A DNA stretch of 13,948 nucleotides from an uncultured Clostridia bacterium (GTDB taxonomy: Bacteria; Bacillota; Clostridia; Oscillospirales; Oscillospiraceae), in assembly GCA_945927915.1 (NCBI GenBank), contig CAMEMX010000015.1, forward strand, positions 1 to 13,948, in the 5' to 3' direction. Position 1 is the first letter of the stretch. Each line of letters opens with the position of its first letter. A model generated the notes under the pieces. That model saw nothing but the letters and a program-made list of their open reading frames with translations. It ran no database searches and was not told the origin of the DNA. This document shows, in pieces, positions 6,415 to 12,266 of the stretch. The translations under genes were made by a program, and so were the position numbers.

Positions 6415-6801
6415 TTACTTCTCGGCGGTCTTCGGAACGGCGACGCCGCAGACGTTGACATTTACGCGCAGCGGACGCGTGCCGGTCATCGACGTGACTT
6501 CCTCGGTGATGGCCTCCTGCACAGCTTTGGCGACGGTCATGACCGCGCAGCCCATTTTGACGATGAGGTTGCACGCGATCTCCACGCCCTCGTCGGTGAT
6601 GACGACGCGGATGCCCTTGCGGAGATTCTTTTTGCCGAGGATGTTGGAAAGATCGAGCGTCTGCGTAACGCTCAGGCCGAAAACGCCCTCGACCTCACGG
6701 ACGGCAAGCGCCGCGATGGAGGCGATGACCTCCTCAGAGATGAGAATGCTGCCGTTTTCCTGTTCCTGCACGAGATACTCTTTATTTTCTGCCATTGTCA
6801 T
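6415..6801 (-). CDS. Asp23/Gls24 family protein (YqhY-like)
   Basis: This 128-residue soluble protein is of the Asp23/Gls24 family (PF03780). It starts with an acidic, Gln-rich tail, then GSILISEEVIASIAALAVREVEGVFGL (37% hydrophobic, the family's hallmark ISxEVIxxIAxxAxxEVxGV), a basic loop LGKKNLRKG, and the paired strands VVITDEGVEIACNLIVKMG and RPLRVNVNVCGVAV. Its position between spoIIIAH and nusB is that of yqhY in B. subtilis, where the gene is linked to acetyl-CoA carboxylase subunits and lipid synthesis; the accBC genes are missing here. ATG at 6801 has AAGGGAAG about 2-5 bases upstream and ATG at 6795 is a possible alternative two codons in. A promoter lies just upstream. The biochemical role is not established. 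Confidence 0.87.
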   Translation of the reverse strand: MTMAENKEYLVQEQENGSILISEEVIASIAALAVREVEGVFGLSVTQTLDLSNILGKKNLRKGIRVVITDEGVEIACNLIVKMGCAVMTVAKAVQEAITEEVTSMTGTRPLRVNVNVCGVAVPKTAEK

Positions 6802-6829
6802 GACTTCCCTTCTGTTTTTGTTCCACTCT

Positions 6830-6857
6830 ATTCTATCACATTTTTCGTAAAAAACAA
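6830..6857 (-). promoter_or_regulatory. Probable sigma-A extended -10 promoter for the Asp23-nusB operon
   Basis: On the minus strand TTGTTT (6852-6857) lies 16 bases before TAGAAT (6830-6835), and the -10 box is preceded by TGA, giving an extended TGn -10. The surrounding 60-base gap between spoIIIAH and the Asp23 gene is clearly more AT-rich than its neighbours, as expected of a promoter. Transcription would start near 6823, giving a leader of about 22 bases. This would give the housekeeping genes nusB, xseAB and ispA expression independent of sporulation. Confidence 0.55.
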
Positions 6858-6862
6858 TACCT

Positions 6863-7417
6863 TTATTCCACGCCGACAATATGAATATCGGAAAGTTTGT
6901 AATCCGTTTGCGACATGATGATGTCCGCAAGGAGCGAAACGTCATTCTGCGTCAGACCCTCCTCCGGCGCGGCCACGGCCAGCGAGATGCCGTCGTCGCT
7001 GATGTAGGCGACGCAGTCGGTATAGCCCTTGGCAATGACAAGGCTTTCGATCTGCGATTCAGACAGGGCATCCGCGACGATGCGCTCAAGCTTGCGGCTC
7101 GTTTCGGACGTGTCAGCCCCCTCGGCATAGGCGATCGTCTCCTGCAGGAGCGTGACGGCCTCGTCCCTGGCGGTCTGGCGCGACAGGCGCATCTGCGCGA
7201 AATGCTCCGTGCTGTCGGACGTGCTGCTGACCGGAGTGGCAGGATCGAGCTGCGTCGTGTCGTTGAGCACGAGTGTCGCCTCACCCAGCACCTTATCGGC
7301 GTCGAGGGTCTGCGTCAGCTCCGGGGTGCTGCCGCTGTAGAGCCAGTTGAGGTAGATGCCCGCGCATACCACGACCAGCACGCCGGCAATCACTGCGTTG
7401 CGTTTCCATGTTTTCAT
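6863..7417 (-). CDS. spoIIIAH: Stage III sporulation protein AH (SpoIIIAH)
   Basis: This 184-residue single-pass membrane protein has a transmembrane helix at about 8-27 (AVIAGVLVVVCAGIYLNWLY) and an intermembrane domain. In B. subtilis the latter forms a ring related to EscJ/PrgK of type III secretion and binds forespore SpoIIQ across the two membranes. The middle region (about 70-115) is predicted helical and charged, and the C-terminal part DALSESQIESLVIAKGYTDCVAYISDDGISLAV matches the ring-building alpha/beta fold. GGAGG lies 7 bases upstream of the ATG. It is the last gene of the spoIIIA operon, 13 bases after spoIIIAG. I see no terminator after it, only the promoter of the next genes. 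Confidence 0.92.
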   Translation of the reverse strand: MKTWKRNAVIAGVLVVVCAGIYLNWLYSGSTPELTQTLDADKVLGEATLVLNDTTQLDPATPVSSTSDSTEHFAQMRLSRQTARDEAVTLLQETIAYAEGADTSETSRKLERIVADALSESQIESLVIAKGYTDCVAYISDDGISLAVAAPEEGLTQNDVSLLADIIMSQTDYKLSDIHIVGVE

Positions 7418-7430
7418 TGCGATTCCTCCA

Positions 7431-7967
7431 TTACTTCATTTTGACAACTGTGATCTGGTCGCTGCTCAAGCCGGTGAGCGCGGCGACGGCCTGCGTCAGC
7501 GCGAGCCTGACCGAAGCGGCGTCCGCACCTTCGCTGACGATGAGCGCTCCCTGAAAGAGCGGGTAGTCCACGGCGGACACCGCCGCTTTATCGTATGCGC
7601 TGCCCTCGGACAAAATCACCGTTTTTCGTTCCTCGCTCCTGCGGGTCTCCTCCGCGCCGGTGTCCTCGGAGGTCTGGGTGTCCGTCTGAAATCTGGTGCG
7701 GCTGCCGGTGCGCAGGGTGAGCATCACCTCTACCCTGCCTGCGCCGTCGATTTTTGAGAGCATATCCGTCAGGCGCTGCTCCATCATGGCGGCATAGGCG
7801 TCGTCGTCCTGCGCGGTGCTCTGCGTCGCGGCGGTCTCCTGCGTCTGCGTCGCCTTTCTGCCCGGAAGCAGCAGCAGCGCGACGCCCAAAAGCAGCACCA
7901 ATACGGCGTATTTGTACTTTTTCAGCCCTTTGCCGAGCTTCCCTGTCAGCTCACTCAGAGATCCCAT
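7431..7967 (-). CDS. spoIIIAG: Stage III sporulation protein AG (SpoIIIAG)
   Basis: This 178-residue protein has a short basic cytosolic N-terminus (LGKGLKKYKY), one transmembrane helix (about 20-36, leucine-rich) and an extracytoplasmic domain. That domain has MEQRLTDMLSKIDGAGRVEVMLTLRTG, a Thr/Glu-rich variable insert (about 90-115), and a final ring-building fold with GALIVSEGADAASVRLALTQAV and ITVVKMK. In B. subtilis SpoIIIAG forms a large 30-subunit ring in the mother-cell membrane. The ATG overlaps the end of spoIIIAF by 17 bases; AGGAG stands about 10 bases upstream. Confidence 0.92.
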   Translation of the reverse strand: MGSLSELTGKLGKGLKKYKYAVLVLLLGVALLLLPGRKATQTQETAATQSTAQDDDAYAAMMEQRLTDMLSKIDGAGRVEVMLTLRTGSRTRFQTDTQTSEDTGAEETRRSEERKTVILSEGSAYDKAAVSAVDYPLFQGALIVSEGADAASVRLALTQAVAALTGLSSDQITVVKMK

Positions 7968-8439
7968 ACAGCTTCCACTCCTGTTTTTCCGGCGCGATGC
8001 CGAGCGATTCGGTCAGGTATTGCCGCAGCGCGAGCGTCTGCTCCGCTGTGAGCGTGCCGATGACCGTCACGCGCTCCGGCACCGGCTGCTCGTCGTCGCT
8101 GACGATGACCCTGGCCTGAATGGCGGCGCCGAGGGACGCCGCTTTGCTTTCAATGTATGTCTCGGTTGTCCGCTTTATGTGCGATGCGAGTGCGGCTCGC
8201 GTGTTTTCCTCTACGGCTGAGGTATCGAAGGAATGCTCCGTGCAAATCTGCTCAAGCCTGCGGGAAAGCTGCTGCGTGTCGATCGAAAGCAGCGGCGATA
8301 CTGCGACGAGCAGTACCAAAACTCCGCCGATCAGCCGGACGATCCTGCTCGCCGGAGACGAACGCACAAGCACCGCCGCCAGCGCCGCGAGCATACACAC
8401 CGCCACAAGGCGGAGCAGGTATTCCCGAACTGCGCCCAT
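7951..8439 (-). CDS. spoIIIAF: Stage III sporulation protein AF (SpoIIIAF)
   Basis: This 162-residue protein has two closely spaced N-terminal transmembrane helices (LLRLVAVCMLAALAAVLV, and IGGVLVLLVAVSPLLSI after SSPASRIVR) followed by a soluble domain with VIGTLTAEQTLALRQYLTESLG. That domain resembles the ring-building motif of SpoIIIAG and SpoIIIAH, the known pattern for SpoIIIAF. The start MGAVREYLL is chosen because its ATG shares one base with the spoIIIAE stop (TGATG) and AAGGTGGTGG precedes it. The open frame runs on to 8643, but only through spoIIIAE in the wrong frame. Confidence 0.9.
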   Translation of the reverse strand: MGAVREYLLRLVAVCMLAALAAVLVRSSPASRIVRLIGGVLVLLVAVSPLLSIDTQQLSRRLEQICTEHSFDTSAVEENTRAALASHIKRTTETYIESKAASLGAAIQARVIVSDDEQPVPERVTVIGTLTAEQTLALRQYLTESLGIAPEKQEWKLYGISE

Positions 8440-9515
8440 CAAACCACCACCTTCATAAAGCATACCGAGGAGATCAAAAGCAGCAGGCCGCTCGTGCCGC
8501 ACATGGCGAGCAGATACCCCATCGCGCTCGCGCAGTTCTTTAACAGCTTCACATGGCTCTTGATGCCGACAGTCCCGCTGACCGCAGCCGTGACCTTCAG
8601 AAGCAGGTATTGAATGCCGACGCGCAGAAACGGCAGCAGGCACGTTGCGAGCACGGCGATCATGCCGAATACGCCGACGGAGCTTTTGAGCAGCGACGCG
8701 CTTGCCAGAAGCGTCTCCGAGGCATCGGAGATGATGCTGCCGACCACCGGGATCATGCCGGAGACGGCAGCCTTGGTGGCCTTGACGGCGGCTGCGTCTG
8801 CTGCGCCGGTGATCACACCCGTGAGCGTCATATAGGCGAGAAAGAGGTACAGAACGATCCGCAGGCTTTTGGAGATCAGCCAGCCGATAAACTCGCGGAT
8901 CTCAGCAAGCGTGTCGCTGGAAAGCGCTGCCTCTGCCGTGGAAACGGCAAGGAAAAAGAACACGCCGGGCACGAGCAGCCGCGAAATGAGCTGCAGGAGC
9001 ACCTCGACAAAGACGACTGTTCCGGCGTAGAGCGCAGTCGAGGCAGTGACGCTGCCGCTCATCGCCGCTGCCGAGGCCATCACGGGCAGAAAGCAGGCTG
9101 CGTAGGCGGAGACCTCCTGCACGGTGGTTACGGCAAGGGACACCATCGTCTGAAACGTGCCGACCACCGCGGCGGAGATCCCCAGCGCTCCGGCGACCGA
9201 GATCGCGCCGCTGTGCTTCCCTGCTGGTGTCAGCTCGACAACAGCGCAGAGCGTGGAGATGGCGATTAGGATCGCGCAGAGGCGAAGACCGCTGCGCAGG
9301 CTCTCGCCGGTTTTTCCGAACGCGTTGAAAAAGACCGTTTTCACGCCGTCCCAGAAGCCGCTTTGCTCATTGGGTGAAACTTCAGGCATCAGCTCGCCTG
9401 CCTGCGCGGACAGCCCGTCCTCCAAGACGTCCGTGTCGATGCCGGTCTCGTCCTCCGCACTTGCGCTCGCCGTCAAGAGGAAAGCAAGCACGAGCAATAC
9501 TATGATCCGCCGCAT
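8439..9515 (-). CDS. spoIIIAE: Stage III sporulation protein AE (SpoIIIAE)
   Basis: This 358-residue polytopic membrane protein is the largest channel component of the spoIIIA set. A cleavable signal peptide is likely (RRIIVLLVLAFLLTASASA then EDE), followed by an acidic lumenal stretch and an amphipathic segment SGFWDGVKTVFFNAF. Then come about seven or eight transmembrane segments including the conserved VSAYAACFLPVMASAAAMSG and AAVSGMIPVVGSIISDASETLL blocks. It is related to export-apparatus-like permeases and is thought to form the membrane pore of the SpoIIIA-SpoIIQ complex. GGAGG stands five bases before the ATG. One base separates it from spoIIIAD, and it overlaps spoIIIAF by one base. 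Confidence 0.94.
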   Translation of the reverse strand: MRRIIVLLVLAFLLTASASAEDETGIDTDVLEDGLSAQAGELMPEVSPNEQSGFWDGVKTVFFNAFGKTGESLRSGLRLCAILIAISTLCAVVELTPAGKHSGAISVAGALGISAAVVGTFQTMVSLAVTTVQEVSAYAACFLPVMASAAAMSGSVTASTALYAGTVVFVEVLLQLISRLLVPGVFFFLAVSTAEAALSSDTLAEIREFIGWLISKSLRIVLYLFLAYMTLTGVITGAADAAAVKATKAAVSGMIPVVGSIISDASETLLASASLLKSSVGVFGMIAVLATCLLPFLRVGIQYLLLKVTAAVSGTVGIKSHVKLLKNCASAMGYLLAMCGTSGLLLLISSVCFMKVVV

Positions 9516-9516
9516 T

Positions 9517-9909
9517 TCAGCCTCCGCTCATTTGTTCCACCATGTCCAGCACCGCCTCCAAAAGCGGCAGGGCGACATACAGCGCCAGCACGCTGCCGCA
9601 GACCTCGACCAGACGGGCAATGGCGTTTTCGCCCGCGTCCGCGCAGACAGTCGCGCTGATCTGCGTCAGGATGCCGATGCCGATCGTTTTGAGCATCGGC
9701 GTCATCAGCGCTTTGTCCAGGCCCGCGAGATCGCGCAGCTTTGACAAAAACTCCACGACCGGTTCAGCAAGACGCAGGAAAAACACGCCGATCAGCACAC
9801 ACGCCGCAAGCGTCAAAAGCAGCGCAAGCTCACCGCTGCTTTTTTTCAGCATCGCGGTCAGAATGACCGTGACAAGCGCGACCGCAGCCGCCTGCAAAAA
9901 CAGCTCCAT
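9517..9909 (-). CDS. spoIIIAD: Stage III sporulation protein AD (SpoIIIAD)
   Basis: This 130-residue membrane protein has about four hydrophobic segments: near 5-20, 27-46, the stretch around KALMTPMLKTIGIGILTQISATVCADAG, and ALYVALPLLEAVLDM. The block LMTPMLKTIGIGILTQI...CADAGE is the strongly conserved SpoIIIAD signature. It shares its first base with the spoIIIAC stop (TGATG) and has no recognisable Shine-Dalgarno sequence upstream, so translation probably depends on reinitiation after spoIIIAC. It is a small membrane partner of SpoIIIAE in the channel complex. Confidence 0.93.
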   Translation of the reverse strand: MELFLQAAAVALVTVILTAMLKKSSGELALLLTLAACVLIGVFFLRLAEPVVEFLSKLRDLAGLDKALMTPMLKTIGIGILTQISATVCADAGENAIARLVEVCGSVLALYVALPLLEAVLDMVEQMSGG

Positions 9910-10103
9910 CAGAAATCAAACAGGTTCTTGACGAGATCGAAAAGCTGCGCGACCTTTTGCACCACGATCAGCAGCACCACAACCAACCCCGCGAGCGTCG
10001 TCATCGTCGCCTGCTCCTCCCGCCCGGAGCGGACGAGCACCTGGTTGAGGATCGAGACAATGATGCCGACCGCCGCGATCTTAAAAATCAGATCGATCTC
10101 CAT
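9909..10103 (-). CDS. spoIIIAC: Stage III sporulation protein AC (SpoIIIAC)
   Basis: This 64-residue protein has the normal very small size and pattern of SpoIIIAC: two transmembrane helices (about 5-23, LIFKIAAVGIIVSILNQVL, and about 35-54, TLAGLVVVLLIVVQKV) around a charged loop SGREEQA. It is a short membrane component of the mother-cell channel. The gene starts 3 bases after the spoIIIAB stop. The sequence before the ATG (TGGTATAAGCG) has no good Shine-Dalgarno match, which suggests coupling to spoIIIAB translation. Confidence 0.94.
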   Translation of the reverse strand: MEIDLIFKIAAVGIIVSILNQVLVRSGREEQATMTTLAGLVVVLLIVVQKVAQLFDLVKNLFDF

Positions 10104-10106
10104 CGC

Positions 10107-10616
10107 TTATACCAGAAGAATCACAAGGGCAAGCCCCGTGCAGAGGCCGAGGGCGGCATAGCCTCTGGCGAGCGGCTTTTTCTCCTTTTCGATGCGCTCC
10201 AGCGCGGCGTTCAGGCGGTGCGTGCTCATCTGCAACAGGCGGTTTTCACCGTCGAGATCGTACCGTCCAAGCCCCTCAAGCAGCTCCAGCAGCGCAAGCT
10301 GGGCGTCGGACGGCAGCGTGAGGCCGCGTGTTTCCTCGATGGCCTGCGCTGCCGCCTTCGTGCGCGGCAGCTCATTGTCGAGCTTATTGGCATACAGCGA
10401 CAATAGCTGCGCGACCGGCGCTTTGACGCGCGACGCGGTCTCGCGGCAGATGCGCGGCAGGGGCATGAGCGTGTAATTCAGTTCGCATTTGAGAATCTCC
10501 AGCGCGCTGACGCAATCGCGGAGCTGTCGGAGCTGGCGGTAAAACTGCATTGCCTTTGCCACGCCGAAGCCGCCGGCTCCGCAGAGTATCAGACAAACAC
10601 CGATGATTTTCAGCAT
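10107..10616 (-). CDS. spoIIIAB: Stage III sporulation protein AB (SpoIIIAB)
   Basis: This 169-residue protein has membrane helices at both ends (about 2-22, KIIGVCLILCGAGGFGVAKA, and the C-terminal 20 residues ALGLCTGLALVILLV) and a helical cytoplasmic core with RQLRDCVSALEILKCELNYTLMPLPRICRETA. This core is the family hallmark and resembles half of a GspF-type secretion protein. It is thought to join the SpoIIIAA ATPase to the membrane channel. AAAGGATG lies about six bases before the ATG, and only 3 bases separate it from spoIIIAA. Confidence 0.93.
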   Translation of the reverse strand: MLKIIGVCLILCGAGGFGVAKAMQFYRQLRQLRDCVSALEILKCELNYTLMPLPRICRETASRVKAPVAQLLSLYANKLDNELPRTKAAAQAIEETRGLTLPSDAQLALLELLEGLGRYDLDGENRLLQMSTHRLNAALERIEKEKKPLARGYAALGLCTGLALVILLV

Positions 10617-10619
10617 ATT

Positions 10620-11483
10620 CTACATCCTTTCTGTCCGTACTTCCCGACTCGGCAGGAGCGTCAGGAGATTTACGAATACCTTCGCCTGCAGGAGCTTTTG
10701 ATAGACCGGGCGCTGCAAAAGCTCGTCTGCGCTTGCTGCGTGTGCTGTCGCAAGAAAGCGCACGCCGCAATAGGAGGCGCGAACGATGGCCTCTACGTCC
10801 TCCTCTGCGGTGATCTCGTCGAGGGCGATCCACTGCGGGTTCATCGTTCGCAGGAGCATCTCGATGCCGAGTCGCTTGCCAACGCCGCTCAGGACGTCCG
10901 TATGTGCGCCGATTCGAAGCTGAGGCTGCCCGTTTTGGCAGCAGGCCAGCTCGAACCGCTCGTCCACAACACACACGCGCCAGAGGAAACGGTCGGAGAT
11001 CTGCCGGATCAGATCGCGCAGCAGGGTCGTCTTCCCCCGTGCAGGCGGGCCGATGATGAGGCTCGACGCCGGATGCGTCCAGAGATAATCCGCCGCGCGG
11101 TCGGCGCAGCCGAAGCGCTGCGTTGCGATGCGCAGATTCATCGAGGAGATGTCGCGCAGGGTCGTCACCTGCCCGTCCTTCTCGACCGCGGTGCCGCACA
11201 GGCCGAGGCGGTGCCCTCCGGCGAGGGTGATAAAGCCCTGACGCATCGTGCCCTGCGCGGCATAGAGCGAATGCTCCGTCGCTGCGCTCAGGACATCGCG
11301 CAGCAGCTCCTGCGTGACGCATTCGCGTGGCAGCGCGATTTCCTTTCCGTTTGCAAAGAGGCGCACCGCCGTTCCGCTGCGCAGGCGGACTTCCTCCAAT
11401 GCGTTTGCCTGCGGTGCCTGTCCGACCGTCTGCCGCAGGCGCTGCGGCAGGATCTGCAAAGCCTGTCTTACTTCATCCGTCAT
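10620..11483 (-). CDS. spoIIIAA: Stage III sporulation protein AA (SpoIIIAA) ATPase
   Basis: This 287-residue cytosolic AAA-type ATPase is related to secretion ATPases (GspE/VirB11-like). Walker A is GPPARGKT (145-152) and the secretion-ATPase acidic box is VVDER (172-176). Walker B is WIALDEI (218-224, Asp222-Glu223), followed by a conserved TAHA (246-249). The N-terminal 110 residues hold the family's EVRLRSGTAVRLF and MRQGFITLAGGHRLGLCGTAV blocks. It is presumed to power the SpoIIIA channel in the mother cell, which keeps the engulfed forespore active for sigma-G. First gene of the operon: GGGAG is nine bases upstream of the ATG, and the sigma-E promoter is immediately upstream. Confidence 0.95.
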   Translation of the reverse strand: MTDEVRQALQILPQRLRQTVGQAPQANALEEVRLRSGTAVRLFANGKEIALPRECVTQELLRDVLSAATEHSLYAAQGTMRQGFITLAGGHRLGLCGTAVEKDGQVTTLRDISSMNLRIATQRFGCADRAADYLWTHPASSLIIGPPARGKTTLLRDLIRQISDRFLWRVCVVDERFELACCQNGQPQLRIGAHTDVLSGVGKRLGIEMLLRTMNPQWIALDEITAEEDVEAIVRASYCGVRFLATAHAASADELLQRPVYQKLLQAKVFVNLLTLLPSREVRTERM

Positions 11484-11502
11484 TCGTGTTCACTCCCGCT
11501 TC

Positions 11503-11532
11503 AATCTATGCGCCCGCCATGGGTCAATATGC
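11503..11532 (-). promoter_or_regulatory. Sigma-E promoter of the spoIIIA operon
   Basis: On the minus strand GCATATT (11526-11532) fits the sigma-E -35 consensus KMATATT at all seven positions. After 15 bases comes CATAGATT (11503-11510), matching CATACA-T at six of seven fixed positions. The -35 box abuts the T-run of the preceding terminator. The known B. subtilis spoIIIA operon is sigma-E dependent, which agrees. A start near 11496 would leave an untranslated leader of only about 13 bases. Confidence 0.78.
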
Positions 11533-11565
11533 AAAGAAAAGCACCGCCGCAAAAGCGACGGTGCT
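11533..11565 (-). terminator. Rho-independent terminator of the ECF gene
   Basis: On the minus strand AGCACCG, one mismatch, then CGC form a stem with GCG and CGGTGCT (11540-11565) around a TTTT loop, followed by TTTTCTTT (down to 11533). It lies 15 bases past the ECF gene's stop and separates the ftsK-ECF transcription from the spoIIIA promoter. Confidence 0.82.
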
Positions 11566-11580
11566 CGTATTGTGTGCAGA

Positions 11581-12183
11581 TCAGGCTCTGCTCTTTCTGA
11601 CTGCGCGGATGATCGTAACGATAGCCGGGCTAAAGACAACATTGATGCCCAGCTCGATAAGGAAATTTACGCCGGTCAGGCCGAAAATGATGTAATTGAA
11701 CAGCTCGGAGCCGGCTGCCCACGTCTGCAATGTCTCGCGGAAGAAAAGCAGCATTCCCGCACAGAAGACACCGGTATTCACCACGGGGGCGGTAATGGCT
11801 GCAAGCAGAACGCCGACAAAGCTTCGCTCCGTGCTGTCGTGATTCTTTGTTACGGCGCGGTAGACCAAGCCGGCACAAAGGCCGGAGAGCGCACCCTTGC
11901 CGATGACTACGAGGAAGCAAAGGAACGGATTCGCGACGTAAACCATGTTCCCGCCGACGTCGGTGCCGTTGACACAGGCAATGTAGACAACGATGCCGAA
12001 GACAGTGCCGAGAATAGAGCCTGCCGTGGGCCCGTAGAAGGCGGCGCCGATAACAATGGGGATCAGCGTCAGGGTGATGGAAAAGGGTCCGATCCTGATC
12101 ATGCCTGCAAGCAGCTGCAGCACGACCACGACGGCTGCAAGGAGGGCGATGCCCACCATGCGGTTGATTTTGCTGTGATTCAA
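11581..12183 (-). CDS. ECF transporter S component, substrate unknown
   Basis: This 200-residue integral membrane protein has about six hydrophobic segments and family-type loops: SITLTLIPIVIGAAFYGPTAGSILGTVFGIVVYI near 35-65, GKGALSGLCAGLVYR near 95-110, ITAPVVNTGVFCAGMLLFF near 130-148. This is the fold and motif set of PF12822-type S components, which bind a vitamin or similar cofactor and dock onto a shared EcfT-EcfA module. No transporter ATPase or T component is in the window, so it likely uses the shared one. The substrate cannot be told from sequence; a pantothenate-like or flavin-like clade is only a guess. The start is TTG at 12183, since AGGAGGT stands 8 bases before it and the next Met is 8 codons further. 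It is flanked by ftsK (84 bases upstream) and a terminator. Confidence 0.85.
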   Translation of the reverse strand: MNHSKINRMVGIALLAAVVVVLQLLAGMIRIGPFSITLTLIPIVIGAAFYGPTAGSILGTVFGIVVYIACVNGTDVGGNMVYVANPFLCFLVVIGKGALSGLCAGLVYRAVTKNHDSTERSFVGVLLAAITAPVVNTGVFCAGMLLFFRETLQTWAAGSELFNYIIFGLTGVNFLIELGINVVFSPAIVTIIRAVRKSRA

Positions 12184-12190
12184 AATGATT

Positions 12191-12197
12191 ACCTCCT
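12191..12197 (-). promoter_or_regulatory. Strong ribosome binding site fixing a TTG start
   Basis: AGGAGGT on the minus strand, with 8 bases between GGAGG and TTG at 12183. No ATG in this frame lies within reach (the next is 24 bases further in), so the strong site compensates for the weak TTG codon. Confidence 0.7.
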
Positions 12198-12200
12198 GCT

Positions 12201-12225
12201 GTCGCTCCGATTCTTCGGATGCAAC
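12201..12225 (-). promoter_or_regulatory. Leader hairpin before the ECF gene
   Basis: On the minus strand GTTGC and TCCGA pair with TCGGA and GCGAC around an AGAA loop: ten base pairs with one bulged A and one G-T pair. The stem ends three bases before the ribosome binding site. A second small stem (TTGCA/TGCAA, 12238-12250) lies upstream. The 83-base gap to ftsK holds no clear promoter. It is a candidate cis-regulatory element for a vitamin-type transporter, but matches no riboswitch I can name. Confidence 0.4.
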
Positions 12226-12266
12226 GCAAATTTATTTTTGCACCGTGCAAGCGCGGATACAAACCA

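Noticed and set aside
12201..12266. Tetrahydrofolate riboswitch before the ECF gene, suggested by TTGCATCCG
   Set aside because: Only this short 3'-like stretch matches. The needed 5' half would fall inside ftsK coding sequence and the pairing partners are absent.
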